From: Methylobacillus caricis
Lineage (GTDB): Bacteria; Pseudomonadota; Gammaproteobacteria; Burkholderiales; Methylophilaceae
Length of the DNA: 64,000 bases
Direction of reading: 5' to 3'
Assembly (NCBI RefSeq): GCF_020532705.1
Contig: NZ_JAJAVD010000001.1
Coordinates: forward strand, 744,001-808,000
In this document: positions 49,102 through 58,422 of the stretch, piece by piece
Numbering within the stretch: position 1 is the stretch's first letter
How the letters are laid out: every line of letters starts with the position of its first letter
Program-made: the position numbers and the translations under genes
Notes under the pieces: generated by a model
What the model saw: the letters and a program-made list of their open reading frames with translations, nothing else
What the model was told of the DNA's origin: nothing
Database searches by the model: none

Positions 49102-50271
49102 ATGAATGAAACATTAAGCAAAATACTGGGCGGAAAGCAGGGGGCCATCGGCCTTGCCATCCTCGCCGCCTTTATCATGATCGTGCTGCCGCTGGGCCTG
49201 GATCCTTTCCGCCTGGGCCTGATCGGCAAGTACCTCACTTACGCCTTTGTCGCTGTCAGTCTGGTGCTGTTGTGGGGTAACGGCGGCATCCTGAGCCTGG
49301 GCCAAGGCATCTTCTTCGGGCTTGGCGGCTACGGCATGGCGATGTTCCTCAAGCTGGAAGCCTCTGACCCTGTCAGTACCGCCATCCAATCCACACCCGG
49401 CATCCCGGACTTCATGGACTGGAACCAGCTGACCGCGCTCCCATGGTTCTGGGAGCCGTTCAAGAGCTTGCCCCTGACGATTCTGGCGATCTTGGTGGTA
49501 CCGACCATCTTCGCCTTCCTGATCGGCTATGCCATGTTCAAGCGCAGGGTGGGCGGGGTATATTTCGCCATCATCACCCAGGCGATCGCGCTGATCCTGA
49601 GCATTCTGATTGTCGGCCAGCAAGGCTATACCGGCGGCGTGAACGGCATTACCGACCTCAAGACGTTGTTGGGCTGGGATATCCGCAGCGATAGCGCCAA
49701 GTATGTGCTGTATTACGTCAATGCCGGTCTGCTGATCGCCTGCATCCTGCTCTCTCGTTATGTCTTGAGCAGCAAGTTCGGCATGCTGCTGCTGGCGATG
49801 CGCGACAAGGAAGAGCGCGTGCGCTTCTCTGGCTACGACGTGTCCAACTTCAAGATATTCATCTTCTGCCTGGCTGCCATGATCTCGGCCATTGGCGGTG
49901 CGATGTTCACCCTGCAGGTTGGCTTCATGTCGCCTACCTTCATCGGTATCGTACCTTCGATCGAGATGGTGATCTTCGCGGCAGTCGGCGGGCGTATGTC
50001 GCTGATCGGCGCGGTATATGGCACCTTGTTGGTCAATTTCGGCAAGACCATGTTCTCCGAGACCTATCCTGAGTTGTGGCTGTTCCTCATGGGTGGCTTG
50101 TTCATTGCAGTGGTGATGTTCTTCCCTAACGGTATCGCTGGAATCTACGACAAATACGCCAAGAAAGTACCTTTCCTGCGCAAGTTGTCTGAAGAAACAC
50201 CAAAGGCCAAAAAAGCTGAAGCCATACCAGCAGCACCGGTTGAAACCAAGGAAGCGGGGGTAAAAGCATGA
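49102..50271 (+). CDS. urtC: Urea ABC transporter permease UrtC
   Basis: 389 residues, LivM type with about ten membrane segments. WGNGGILSLGQGIFFGLGGY is the family signature and AMRDKEERVRFSGYDVSNFK the coupling loop. The C-terminal 30 residues (ETPKAKKAEAIPAAPVETKE) form a Lys/Ala/Pro-rich cytosolic tail not needed for the fold. It starts 12 bp after urtB and overlaps urtD by four bases (ATGA). Confidence 0.95.
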   Translation: MNETLSKILGGKQGAIGLAILAAFIMIVLPLGLDPFRLGLIGKYLTYAFVAVSLVLLWGNGGILSLGQGIFFGLGGYGMAMFLKLEASDPVSTAIQSTPGIPDFMDWNQLTALPWFWEPFKSLPLTILAILVVPTIFAFLIGYAMFKRRVGGVYFAIITQAIALILSILIVGQQGYTGGVNGITDLKTLLGWDIRSDSAKYVLYYVNAGLLIACILLSRYVLSSKFGMLLLAMRDKEERVRFSGYDVSNFKIFIFCLAAMISAIGGAMFTLQVGFMSPTFIGIVPSIEMVIFAAVGGRMSLIGAVYGTLLVNFGKTMFSETYPELWLFLMGGLFIAVVMFFPNGIAGIYDKYAKKVPFLRKLSEETPKAKKAEAIPAAPVETKEAGVKA

Positions 50272-51011
50272 GTAACACCGATTTTGTACTGGCAGTGGAA
50301 GACCTGACTGTTTCGTTCGATGGCTTCAAGGCGGTGGACAAGCTCAATATGTACATCGACAAGAACGAGCTTCGCGTTGTGATTGGTCCTAACGGGGCTG
50401 GCAAGACGACGGTGCTGGACCTGATCTGCGGCAAGACCAAGTCTACGGCCGGCTCCATCAAGTTCAAGAACCGCGAGCTCACCAAGCTCTCGGAACACGA
50501 AATCGTGCGGGCCGGGGTGGGACGCAAGTTCCAGACGCCATCGATCTACGAGAACCTCTCGGTCTACCAGAACCTTGAAGTTTCCTACCCCAAGGGGCGC
50601 GGCGTCTTCGGCAGCCTGTTCTTCAAGCGCAGCGATGAAGTCATGGCGCAGGTATACAAGATTGCCAAGGAGATCATGATGGAGGACATCCTGCATACCG
50701 AGGCGGCATTGTTGAGCCACGGCCAGAAGCAATGGCTGGAAATCGGCATGCTGCTGATGCAGGAGCCCGAGCTGTTGATGCTGGACGAACCTGTAGCAGG
50801 CATGAGCGCGAAGGAGCGCGACCAGACGGCCGAACTGTTGAACCGTATCTGCCAGAACCGTTCCGTGATCGTGATCGAGCATGATATGGAGTTCGTCAAG
50901 AAGATTGCGCACAAGGTCACCGTGCTGCACCAGGGCAAGATTCTGGCGGAAGGCGCCATGGATAAAGTACAAGCCAACGAAAAGGTCATTGAGGTTTATC
51001 TGGGCCATTAA
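50268..51011 (+). CDS. urtD: Urea ABC transporter ATPase UrtD
   Basis: 247 residues, LivG type. Walker A GPNGAGKTT, ABC signature region LLSHGQKQWLEIGMLL and Walker B ELLMLDEPVAGMS are intact, with the H-loop in VIVIEHDMEF. The signature departs from the usual LSGGQ (LSHGQ), as is common in UrtD. It powers the UrtBC channel together with UrtE. Coupled to urtC by overlap. Confidence 0.95.
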   Translation: MSNTDFVLAVEDLTVSFDGFKAVDKLNMYIDKNELRVVIGPNGAGKTTVLDLICGKTKSTAGSIKFKNRELTKLSEHEIVRAGVGRKFQTPSIYENLSVYQNLEVSYPKGRGVFGSLFFKRSDEVMAQVYKIAKEIMMEDILHTEAALLSHGQKQWLEIGMLLMQEPELLMLDEPVAGMSAKERDQTAELLNRICQNRSVIVIEHDMEFVKKIAHKVTVLHQGKILAEGAMDKVQANEKVIEVYLGH

Positions 51012-51069
51012 GACGTGCGGTGTTTAAAAGCACCGCCAGCCCAGAACCACTCATAGAAAGGATAGCAAA

Positions 51070-51759
51070 ATGATAGAGATTGAAGACCTGACAGTGAGCT
51101 ACGGCCAGAGTGAAGTTATTCACGGCATCAGTTTCAAGGCGGAAAAAAACGAAACACTTGCCATCATGGGCCGCAACGGCATGGGCAAGACCACCCTGTT
51201 CAAGTCCCTGATGGGCATCCTGCCGAGCAAGAGTAAGAAAGCGGCTGTGGATGGGGTGGATTTTGGTGGTAACGAAACTTTCCAGCGCGTGCAGAAAGGC
51301 CTGGCCTACGTGCCGCAGGGGCGTATGATCTTCCCGACCATGACCGTGCAGGAAAACATCGAGACCGGCCTGGAGAAATCCAAGTCGCGCCAGATTCCAG
51401 AAGATATCTACGCCTTGTTCCCGGTGCTTTACGACATGCGCAACCGCAAGGGCGGCAACCTCTCGGGCGGTCAGCAGCAGCAATTGGCGATTGCCCGTGC
51501 ACTGGTGACCGATCCCAAGGTGCTGTTACTGGATGAGCCGACTGAAGGTATCCAGCCGTCCATCATCAAGGATATCGCCAAGGTGCTGAATGAAATCCGC
51601 AAAATGCGTGAAATCACCATCATCGTGTCTGAACAGGTGTTGAGCTTCACCATGGAAATTGCCGATCGTATTATCGTGATCGACAAGGGTAATTTCATCC
51701 ATGAAAACAAGCGTAGCGAGGTGGATGCGGCCAAGATCAAAGGCTATTTGTCCGTATAA
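51070..51759 (+). CDS. urtE: Urea ABC transporter ATPase UrtE
   Basis: 229 residues, LivF type. Walker A GRNGMGKTT, signature NLSGGQQQQLAIARALV and Walker B VLLLDEPTEGIQPS are present. It is the second ATPase of the urea importer and follows urtD by 58 bp, with agaaaggatag upstream. It ends the transporter genes; palindrome U2 starts 19 bp after its stop. Confidence 0.95.
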   Translation: MIEIEDLTVSYGQSEVIHGISFKAEKNETLAIMGRNGMGKTTLFKSLMGILPSKSKKAAVDGVDFGGNETFQRVQKGLAYVPQGRMIFPTMTVQENIETGLEKSKSRQIPEDIYALFPVLYDMRNRKGGNLSGGQQQQLAIARALVTDPKVLLLDEPTEGIQPSIIKDIAKVLNEIRKMREITIIVSEQVLSFTMEIADRIIVIDKGNFIHENKRSEVDAAKIKGYLSV

Positions 51760-51777
51760 AAAACAAACAAAAGAGCC

Positions 51778-51835
51778 TGCTGGCGGCGTTGCGCTCACTT
51801 AATATACTGTCTGCGTGTCGCGCGCCTTGCCAGCA
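51778..51835. repeat. Palindromic element U2 (after urtE)
   Basis: Outer arms TGCTGGC (51778-51784) and GCCAGCA (51829-51835) are perfect; the core shares GGCGTTGCGC, TACTGTCTGCG and CGCGCCTTGC with the other copies. It lies between urtE and ureD. Confidence 0.75.
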
Positions 51836-51934
51836 CCAATTTCACTGGCCGTTAGATTGTTTTTAAGGTGGGGAAAACCAGATAATCCATGATTGAGTGC
51901 TAGATGCAGGTGTTTTTATGGCAGGATGCTGCCC

Positions 51935-52792
51935 ATGGATGATGTTGAATCAAGCACGATGACAAGGTTGGACAAACGCTGGTTTGCCTCGCTGGCGCTG
52001 GATTTTTCGCTGCGGCAGGATAGAACGACCTTGGTGGGCAAGCGACATAAAGGTCCATTGGTCGTGCAAAAAATGCTCTACCCGGAAGGGGATGAAGTCT
52101 GCCATGGCATCATTATCCACCCGCCGGGCGGTGTAGCTGGCGGTGATCAGTTGTTGCTGCAAACCAGCCTGGAACAGGGCGCACATGCTTTGCTGACAAC
52201 ACCTGGCGCAGGCAAGTGGTACAAGGCCAACGGCCAGGCGGCCAGCCAGCAGCTCAAGTTCGACTTGGAGCCGAGTGCCAGTCTGGAATGGTTGCCACAG
52301 GAGAACATCCTGTTTGATGGTTCCAGTGTTGGGTTTTCTGCGGAGATCGCATTGCAGGGTAATGCGGTGTTCTGTGGTTGGGATATCCTGTGTTTTGGCC
52401 GTCAGGCGCGTGGTGAAACATGGACTGAAGGTGAGTTGCAGCAAGGGTTGAGCATCAGGCGTGATCAGCGCCTGATCTGGAATGAACGCATGTTTCTGCA
52501 TCCTGAAAGTCGCGTTTTAAAATCGGTAGCCGGTTTGCGAGGTTTTCCTGTGAGTGCTAGCCTAGTGGTGGCTGCAGGGGCAATGCCAGCCGATGTGCTG
52601 GAGGCTTGTCGCATGGTCGAGGCAGACCAAGGGGCACAATATGGCGTTACTGCCTTGCCTGAGATATTTTCAGCGCGGTATATAGGCAACTCTTCAGAGG
52701 CTGCCAAGCAGTATTTCGAGCGTCTATGGCAATTGCTGAGGCCTTGGTATGCCGGGCGTGCCGCAGTCAGGCCGCGTATCTGGAACACCTGA
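51935..52792 (+). CDS. ureD: Urease accessory protein UreD
   Basis: 285 residues from the ATG at 51935; an upstream frame opening is not supported. UreD-family segments: LVVQKMLYPEGDEVCHGIII, HPPGGVAGGDQLLLQTSLE and TTPGAGKWYKANGQAASQQL. UreD is the scaffold that binds apo-urease and carries UreF and UreG during nickel insertion. It opens the urease operon here, as in many betaproteobacteria, and is followed 42 bp later by ureA. Confidence 0.95.
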   Translation: MDDVESSTMTRLDKRWFASLALDFSLRQDRTTLVGKRHKGPLVVQKMLYPEGDEVCHGIIIHPPGGVAGGDQLLLQTSLEQGAHALLTTPGAGKWYKANGQAASQQLKFDLEPSASLEWLPQENILFDGSSVGFSAEIALQGNAVFCGWDILCFGRQARGETWTEGELQQGLSIRRDQRLIWNERMFLHPESRVLKSVAGLRGFPVSASLVVAAGAMPADVLEACRMVEADQGAQYGVTALPEIFSARYIGNSSEAAKQYFERLWQLLRPWYAGRAAVRPRIWNT

Positions 52793-52834
52793 GTTTTCGT
52801 CCAAGATTGAGATAACCCATTTAAGAATGTAGCC

Positions 52835-53137
52835 ATGGAATTAACCCCAAGAGAAAAAGACAAGCTGCTGATTTTTACTGCGGCACTAGTGGCGGAGCGG
52901 CGCAAGGCGCGTGGCCTCAAGCTCAATTATCCTGAATCGATTGCCTATATCTCCGCCGCCATTATGGAAGGCGCGCGCGACGGCCAGACCGTGGCTGAGC
53001 TGATGGGATATGGCGCTACCTTGCTGACGCGCGATGATGTGATGGAAGGCGTGCCGGAGATGATTCCCGAGATACAGGTGGAGGCGACTTTTCCGGATGG
53101 GACTAAGTTGGTCACCGTCCACCAACCGATTCCTTAA
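52835..53137 (+). CDS. ureA: Urease subunit gamma
   Basis: 100 residues, the standard length. [20 protein letters not shown] and [20 protein letters not shown] are near-invariant UreA segments. It is the smallest urease subunit, contacting UreC. A palindromic repeat (U3) separates it from ureB, which is unusual since ureA and ureB are normally close. Confidence 0.97.
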   Translation: MELTPREKDKLLIFTAALVAERRKARGLKLNYPESIAYISAAIMEGARDGQTVAELMGYGATLLTRDDVMEGVPEMIPEIQVEATFPDGTKLVTVHQPIP

Positions 53138-53145
53138 ACGTGGCC

Positions 53146-53232
53146 CACAATCCATCGCTAGCTGCGTTGCGCCTCCTTGCCGTACTCATCTGTACTGTCT
53201 GCGTCGGCGCGCCTTGCTATCAATGGCTTGTG
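53146..53232. repeat. Palindromic element U3 (between ureA and ureB)
   Basis: Outer arms at 53146-53162 and 53216-53232 pair at 14 of 17 positions and are unrelated in sequence to those of U1. The core is nearly identical to that of U1. Confidence 0.75.
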
Positions 53233-53295
53233 AACCACTCGAGTAATGCTAATGGGAATGACATTACAAACTGAATACGTATTGGAATAACCAAC

Positions 53296-53604
53296 ATGAT
53301 CCCAGGTGAAATGAAGATAGACGCAGGCGACATCCTGCTCAACGACGGGCGCGAGACGGTGACGCTGGAAGTGGCCAATACAGGTGACCGGCCGATTCAA
53401 GTGGGCTCGCATTATCATTTTTATGAAACCAATGAGGCTTTGTCCTTTGATCGGCAAATGGCCTATGGTTTCCGGCTGGATATTGCGGCTGGCACGGCTG
53501 TGCGTTTTGAGCCAGGCCAGACCCGCACGGTGCAACTGGTGGCGCTGGCGGGGCTACGCAGGGTGTATGGGTTTGCTGGCAAGGTGATGGGAGCATTGGA
53601 ATGA
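53296..53604 (+). CDS. ureB: Urease subunit beta
   Basis: 102 residues. [20 protein letters not shown] and [20 protein letters not shown] are conserved UreB segments. The ATG follows a weak ribosome site. The stop overlaps ureC by four bases (ATGA). The gap of 158 bp from ureA is filled largely by repeat U3, so ureB-ureC may be translated at a different level from ureA. Confidence 0.97.
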   Translation: MIPGEMKIDAGDILLNDGRETVTLEVANTGDRPIQVGSHYHFYETNEALSFDRQMAYGFRLDIAAGTAVRFEPGQTRTVQLVALAGLRRVYGFAGKVMGALE

Positions 53605-55304
53605 GCGTCAAGATAGACAAGCAGGCCTATGCCGAAATGTTCGGCCCCACCGTGGGAGATCGCATCCGTCTGGCAGACACTGAGCTTTGGGCTGAGGTGG
53701 AAAAAGACTACACCCTCTATGGTGAGGAAGTGAAATTCGGCGGCGGCAAGGTGATCCGTGATGGCATGGGGCAAGGACAAGGGCTGGCGAGCGAGGTAGC
53801 TGATACCGTGATCACCAATGCCCTGATCATTGACCACTGGGGCATCGTCAAGGCCGACATCGGCATCAAGGGTGGCTATATTTCAGCCATTGGCAAGGCG
53901 GGTAACCCTGATATACAACCCGGGGTGGATATCCCCGTGGGTGCCGGGACTGAAGTGATTGCCGGTGAAGGCATGATTGTGACGGCTGGCGGTATCGATA
54001 CGCACATCCACTTTATTTGCCCTCAGCAGATAGAAGAAGCGCTCATGTCAGGCGTCACCACCATGATAGGGGGCGGCACTGGTCCCGCGACTGGCACTTT
54101 TGCCACTACCTGTACGCCCGGTCCATGGCATATCCACCGTATGCTGCAATCGGCGGATGCCTTCCCAATGAACCTGGGCTTCCTCGGCAAGGGCAACGCC
54201 AGCCTGCCGCAGCCGTTGCGCGAGCAGGTGAATGCAGGCGTGGTCGGCCTCAAGTTGCATGAAGACTGGGGCACAACGCCAGCAGCGATTGATAATTGCC
54301 TAAGCATTGCCGAGGAAATGGACGTACAGGTGGCCATCCACTCCGACACGCTCAATGAGTCCGGCTTTGTCGAAACCACGATAGATGCCTTCAAGGGCAG
54401 GACCATCCACACCTTCCATACCGAAGGTGCAGGCGGCGGGCATGCGCCCGACATCATCAAGGCCGCAGGCTATGCCAATGTTCTGCCGTCTTCCACCAAT
54501 CCGACCCGCCCATTTACCATCAATACCATTGATGAACACCTGGATATGCTCATGGTCTGCCATCACCTGGATCCTGCCATTGCAGAGGATGTGGCTTTTG
54601 CCGAAAGCCGTATACGCCGCGAGACTATCGCCGCGGAAGACATCCTGCACGACCTGGGCGCATTTGCGATGATGTCCTCGGACTCGCAGGCCATGGGGCG
54701 CGTGGGCGAGGTGGTGATCCGTACTTGGCAGACCGCGCACAAGATGAAGGTGCAGCGCGGCCCGCTGGAACAGGATAGCGAGCGCAACGACAATTTCCGC
54801 ATCAAGCGTTATATCGCCAAATACACGATCAACCCTGCATTGACGCATGGCATTGCCCACGTCGTCGGTTCGATTGAAATCGGCAAGCTGGCCGACCTCG
54901 TGCTCTGGCGTCCGGCATTTTTCGGGGTCAAGCCTTCCACCATCCTCAAGGGCGGCATGATCGCGGCTGCCGTGATGGGCGATGCCAATGCCTCGATTCC
55001 GACGCCGCAGCCCGTGCATTATCGCCCGATGTTCGGTTCATATGGCGGGGCATTGCAGACTTCGGTGACTTTCGTTTCGCAAGCAGCATTGAATAACCCT
55101 GAAGTCGCGGCGCTCAACCTCAAGAAGCCACTGGTGGCGGTCAAGGGGACACGTGGCGTCAGGAAGCCGGATATGGTGCATAACGGCTGGATGCCGGAGA
55201 TCGACGTGGATCCGGAAACTTATGAAGTGCGTGCCGATGGCATGGTGCTGAGCTGTGAGCCGGCGGAAATACTCCCCCTAGCCCAACGCTACTTCCTTTT
55301 TTGA
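53601..55304 (+). CDS. ureC: Urease subunit alpha (catalytic)
   Basis: 567 residues. All active-site features are visible: H135/H137 in [14 protein letters not shown], the carbamylated Lys at 218 in [12 protein letters not shown], the His in [13 protein letters not shown] and [14 protein letters not shown], and the mobile flap Cys-His in [20 protein letters not shown]. With UreA and UreB it forms the nickel urease that splits urea into ammonia and carbamate. Translationally coupled to ureB. Palindrome U4 follows. Confidence 0.98.
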   Translation: MSVKIDKQAYAEMFGPTVGDRIRLADTELWAEVEKDYTLYGEEVKFGGGKVIRDGMGQGQGLASEVADTVITNALIIDHWGIVKADIGIKGGYISAIGKAGNPDIQPGVDIPVGAGTEVIAGEGMIVTAGGIDTHIHFICPQQIEEALMSGVTTMIGGGTGPATGTFATTCTPGPWHIHRMLQSADAFPMNLGFLGKGNASLPQPLREQVNAGVVGLKLHEDWGTTPAAIDNCLSIAEEMDVQVAIHSDTLNESGFVETTIDAFKGRTIHTFHTEGAGGGHAPDIIKAAGYANVLPSSTNPTRPFTINTIDEHLDMLMVCHHLDPAIAEDVAFAESRIRRETIAAEDILHDLGAFAMMSSDSQAMGRVGEVVIRTWQTAHKMKVQRGPLEQDSERNDNFRIKRYIAKYTINPALTHGIAHVVGSIEIGKLADLVLWRPAFFGVKPSTILKGGMIAAAVMGDANASIPTPQPVHYRPMFGSYGGALQTSVTFVSQAALNNPEVAALNLKKPLVAVKGTRGVRKPDMVHNGWMPEIDVDPETYEVRADGMVLSCEPAEILPLAQRYFLF

Positions 55305-55310
55305 TGCGCA

Positions 55311-55398
55311 CAGACTAGCGTCCCTGGCGGCGTTGCTTTAGCTTGCCGTACTAAGCGTACTGTCTGCGCTAAAGCGCCTTGCCAGGAACGCCAGTCTG
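55311..55398. repeat. Palindromic element U4 (after ureC)
   Basis: The best-paired copy: outer arms 55311-55328 and 55381-55398 match at 16 of 18 positions, inner arms GCTTTAGC (55335-55342) and GCTAAAGC (55368-55375) are perfect, and two GTAC flank the centre. Confidence 0.8.
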
Positions 55399-55429
55399 CA
55401 CGCTCAAGTAAGAGTTGAGGGTATTGAAG

Positions 55430-55452
55430 TGTACGTCTGCGGCAAAGCGCCT
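55430..55452. repeat. Possible half copy of the palindromic element
   Basis: GTACGTCTGCGGCAAAGCGCC resembles the right half of U4 (GTACTGTCTGCG...AAAGCGCC), without a left partner. It lies between U4 and ureE. Confidence 0.35.
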
Positions 55453-55514
55453 AGTCAGAATCGCTTTCTTGAGCGCTTGTGGTGTGACCATTTTGGAGAG
55501 TTTGAAGACTGAGC

Positions 55515-56009
55515 ATGTTAGGAATCAGCAAGAAAATAGAAAGCGCCAGCCAGGTGGACGATCAACTGGTGCTGCCGTTCGACCGCAGGCAGAAGAGCCG
55601 TTTGCGCGTGGAGCTGGCTTCGGGCACCGAGGCAGCCTTGCTGCTGGAGCGCGGCACGGTGTTACGCGGCGGCGATTTGCTGCAGGCCGAGGACGGGCGC
55701 GTGGTGCAGGTGATAGCGGCGGATGAGCCGGTATTGCGGGTGACGGCAGCGACGCCGCGCGAGCTGGCACGGGCGGCATACCACCTGGGCAACCGCCATG
55801 TGCCGCTTGAAGTCGGCGATGGCTGGCTGCGCCTGGAGCAGGACCATGTATTGCAGGAAATGCTGCTCGGGCTGGGCGTACAGGTAGAAGGGCAGATGGC
55901 CCCGTTCGAGCCAGAGGCCGGCGCATATGGCGGCGGACACCGACACCACGACGATGACGGGCATGCGCCTTCGATCCGCCAGCCGGCGCGCTTGAGGACG
56001 CATGAATAA
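55515..56009 (+). CDS. ureE: Urease accessory protein UreE (nickel chaperone)
   Basis: 164 residues. The N-terminal domain ([20 protein letters not shown]) and the metal-binding domain ([13 protein letters not shown]) are typical; GNRHVPLE carries the conserved His. A His/Asp-rich C-terminal tail ([15 protein letters not shown]) can bind extra nickel. UreE delivers Ni to the UreDFG complex. Its end overlaps ureF by eight bases. It lies 210 bp after ureC because of repeat U4. Confidence 0.94.
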   Translation: MLGISKKIESASQVDDQLVLPFDRRQKSRLRVELASGTEAALLLERGTVLRGGDLLQAEDGRVVQVIAADEPVLRVTAATPRELARAAYHLGNRHVPLEVGDGWLRLEQDHVLQEMLLGLGVQVEGQMAPFEPEAGAYGGGHRHHDDDGHAPSIRQPARLRTHE

Positions 56010-56685
56010 GTCCAAGTCGCTGGTACGCCTGCTGCAATTGGCGAGCCCGATGCTGCCGGTGGGGGCCTATAGCTATTCGCAGGGGCTGGAGTGGGGTATC
56101 GAGTCCGGCGAAGTGCATGACCTGGCAAGCGCACAGGCCTGGATAGGCGATGTATTGCAGGTTTACCAGGGCAGTTTCGAGCTGCCTGTGCTGAGCCGGT
56201 TTTACCGTGCGTGGCAGCGTGGCGACGGCGAGGCATTGAACGAATGGAATGCATTTTACCTGGCCGGACGCGACAACGCCGAGGCCTTGGCCGAGAGCAG
56301 GCAGATGGGGTATTCGCTCAAGCGCTTGTTGCTGGAATTTGATGATTTGCCTGATGCCTGGACGGTCATGATGGAGGCTTTGCCAACGGCCTCATTCCCT
56401 GCATTGTATGCCGGCATCAGCCAGGCATGGGATATAGAGGAACAGGATGCCTTGCAGGCGTATGCCTGGTCGTGGCTGGAGAACCAGGCCAGCGCGGCGA
56501 TGAAGGCGGTGCCGCTGGGACAGGTGGCGGGACAGAAGATATTGCTGGGTGTGGCGGACAGGATTCCTGCATTGGTGGAGGAGGCGATGCGTATGCCGGA
56601 TTTTATGATCAGTAATTTTTGTCCGGCGTTGACCATTGCGGGGTGTAGGCATGAGACGCAATACAGCCGGTTGTTCAGGTCTTAG
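56002..56685 (+). CDS. ureF: Urease accessory protein UreF
   Basis: 227 residues, all-helical. [20 protein letters not shown] is the diagnostic start, and the C-terminal half ends in [12 protein letters not shown]. UreF binds UreD and gates the GTPase UreG during activation of urease. It overlaps ureE. The expected next gene, ureG, is 334 bp away, with a structured repeat in between. Confidence 0.94.
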   Translation: MNKSKSLVRLLQLASPMLPVGAYSYSQGLEWGIESGEVHDLASAQAWIGDVLQVYQGSFELPVLSRFYRAWQRGDGEALNEWNAFYLAGRDNAEALAESRQMGYSLKRLLLEFDDLPDAWTVMMEALPTASFPALYAGISQAWDIEEQDALQAYAWSWLENQASAAMKAVPLGQVAGQKILLGVADRIPALVEEAMRMPDFMISNFCPALTIAGCRHETQYSRLFRS

Positions 56686-57019
56686 GTGACTCAGCAATAT
56701 TGTTGGTAATGAGATGTCGCCTTTCGCTTGCCAGCGAGTTCCTTTATTTTGCTTCGCCAAAATAAAGGAACCAAACAAAAGGCGACCCCGATTGTCTGCG
56801 TCCCGGAGCTTGGCTCCGGGCAACCTGCGTTGCTCGTGCCGGATGGGTGCTTGCTGAACTCGCTGCGCTCAGACAGACGCAAGCCCTGATCCATCCGTCA
56901 CTTGCGCTACTCGGCGCAGCCAGAGGGGGAGGATTGGGTGCGTGGCCAGCCTTTTGCTTGTAGTGAGTGACAGTGTTGAACTGTTGTGGTGAAGTAATTT
57001 TTGATATTGGACCAAAGTA
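56686..57019. other. Non-coding gap between ureF and ureG
   Basis: 334 bp filled mostly by repeat copy A (see 56718). No credible gene on either strand. Because ureF and ureG normally adjoin, the repeat has probably been inserted. A promoter for ureG could lie near 56950-57000 but none is clear. Confidence 0.7.
56718..56935. repeat. Structured intergenic repeat, copy A
   Basis: Contains a 14-bp perfect hairpin (GTTCCTTTATTTTG / CAAAATAAAGGAAC, loop CTTCGC, 56738-56771), a second hairpin CCCGGAGC-TTG-GCTCCGGG (56802-56820) and the later CTCGGCGCAGCCAGA. The architecture recurs in copy B (62952-63165) and in inverted fragment C (62792-62833). Confidence 0.75.
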
Positions 57020-57631
57020 ATGCAGATTAAAGAACCTTTACGTGTCGGTATCGGCGGCCCTGTCGGGTCGGGCAAGACGGCGCTCACATTGGCCTTGTGC
57101 CAGCGCTTGCGCGATGTGTACAACATCGCGGTGGTGACGAACGACATCTATACGCGGGAGGACGCCGAGTTCCTCACGCGCAATGAGGCATTGGCGCCCG
57201 AGCGCATCATCGGGGTGGAGACGGGCGGCTGCCCGCACACGGCGATCCGCGAGGATGCCTCGATGAACCTCGAGGCGGTGGCGCAATTGAGCGAGCGCTT
57301 CAACCCGCTGGACATCGTGTTTGTCGAAAGCGGTGGCGATAACCTGGCGGCAACATTTAGCCCGGAGTTGTCCGACCTGACGATCTATGTGATCGACGTC
57401 GCGGCGGGCGAGAAGATTCCGCGCAAGGGCGGGCCGGGCATTACCAAATCCGACCTGCTGGTGATCAACAAGATCGACCTGGCGCCCATGGTTGGCGCCT
57501 CTTTGGAGGTGATGGACAGGGATGCGCGCAAGATGCGGGGAGAGCGGCCTTTCATTTTTACCAACCTGAAAACCGGACAGGGCCTGGAAGAGATTGTCAG
57601 TTTTATAGAAAAACAGGGGCTTATGCTGTAA
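57020..57631 (+). CDS. ureG: Urease accessory GTPase UreG
   Basis: 203 residues. P-loop [11 protein letters not shown], the metal-binding Cys-Pro-His in [17 protein letters not shown], the switch region [14 protein letters not shown] and the guanine motif [11 protein letters not shown] are intact. UreG hydrolyses GTP to drive nickel insertion. The gene stands 334 bp from ureF, but its function with UreDEF is not in doubt. HupE/UreJ follows after 73 bp. Confidence 0.96.
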   Translation: MQIKEPLRVGIGGPVGSGKTALTLALCQRLRDVYNIAVVTNDIYTREDAEFLTRNEALAPERIIGVETGGCPHTAIREDASMNLEAVAQLSERFNPLDIVFVESGGDNLAATFSPELSDLTIYVIDVAAGEKIPRKGGPGITKSDLLVINKIDLAPMVGASLEVMDRDARKMRGERPFIFTNLKTGQGLEEIVSFIEKQGLML

Positions 57632-57704
57632 TGCATTCAGCAGGGTAGTTGCTTGAATGCCGATCATATTGAATATCTGGAACAACCCAAAAGGAATCAC
57701 CACC

Positions 57705-58265
57705 ATGAAAACCTCCTATTTCTCAGCCTTGGGCCTGCTGGCATTTTCTTCTCTTGCCATGGCGCATCCCGGACACGAGGTACAAAGTACCTATGCCGGA
57801 TTCATGCATCCCCTCACCGGTCTTGACCACTTGCTGGTGATGCTGGCAGTAGGGTTGTGGGCTGGCAAGATCGGTGGTAACGCTCGCTGGCAGTTGCCCC
57901 TGACTTTTGTCCTGGTGATGGCAGCGGGGGCAGTGTCGGGTATGGGTGGCTATGTCATCAGCGGCGTGGAAACTGCCATTGCTGCCAGCGTGATGGCATT
58001 GGGCGTGCTGCTGGTGATCAGCCTGCCTTTGTCTCGCGGGCTCCAGATCGGGCTGGTTGCCTTGTTTGCCATGTTCCATGGGATGGCGCATGGGACTGAG
58101 CTGGCAGTACAGAATGGTATGGCGGTCATGCTGGGCATGCTGGTTGCAACCGCATTGCTGCATGCTGCGGGGTTGATGCTTTCGTCCTTACGTTTGCCGA
58201 AAGCAGTGCATACGCTTTTCGGATGCACCATGGTGGTGCTGGGTGCCTATATCATGGTGACGTGA
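57705..58265 (+). CDS. ureJ: HupE/UreJ-family nickel permease
   Basis: 186 residues from the ATG at 57705 (aaggaatcacc upstream). A signal-like first helix ends in SLAMAHPGHEV, and HPGH supplies a metal-binding His motif; HPLTGLDHLLVMLAVGLWAG is the family signature and MFHGMAHGTEL another His-bearing segment. About six membrane helices. HupE/UreJ proteins import nickel or cobalt, so this completes the urease set. ureJ is the usual name beside urease genes. Confidence 0.9.
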   Translation: MKTSYFSALGLLAFSSLAMAHPGHEVQSTYAGFMHPLTGLDHLLVMLAVGLWAGKIGGNARWQLPLTFVLVMAAGAVSGMGGYVISGVETAIAASVMALGVLLVISLPLSRGLQIGLVALFAMFHGMAHGTELAVQNGMAVMLGMLVATALLHAAGLMLSSLRLPKAVHTLFGCTMVVLGAYIMVT

Positions 58266-58359
58266 CGCTAGCTTGCATTGATGCTTCATTTTCTCTAGTG
58301 GCTTGGTTTACATGGGGGTTGGATCCCAATAGTAGGCCTGCATTGTTTTAGTGCGTATC

Positions 58360-58375
58360 TGGCTCGAAACTTGCT
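58360..58375 (+). promoter_or_regulatory. Sigma-54 (RpoN) promoter of the transporter-kinase gene
   Basis: TGGCTCGAAACTTGCT matches the sigma-54 consensus (TGGCACG-N4-TTGCW) at all but one fixed position. The -24 GG and -12 GC are exactly ten bases apart. It lies 47 bp before the ATG at 58423, leaving a short leader. Confidence 0.75.
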
Positions 58376-58422
58376 GAAAGCAAGGTGATAAAGCAAAACC
58401 GGAATACGTATGATGAGGCTGC

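Noticed and set aside
51846-51861. Sigma-54-like TGGCCGTTAGATTGTT before ureD
   Set aside because: The -12 GC is GT, and this dinucleotide is nearly invariant in true sites. Too weak to call beside the good site at 58360.
46644-55452. The spaced repeats of the nitrogen island as a CRISPR array
   Set aside because: The copies are kilobases apart, palindromic and separated by genes. There are no uniform spacers and no cas genes.
55415-55726. Plus-strand frame overlapping the start of ureE
   Set aside because: Its second half is ureE in another frame, and the first half is repeat-derived sequence. Arg/Gly-rich product without a family.
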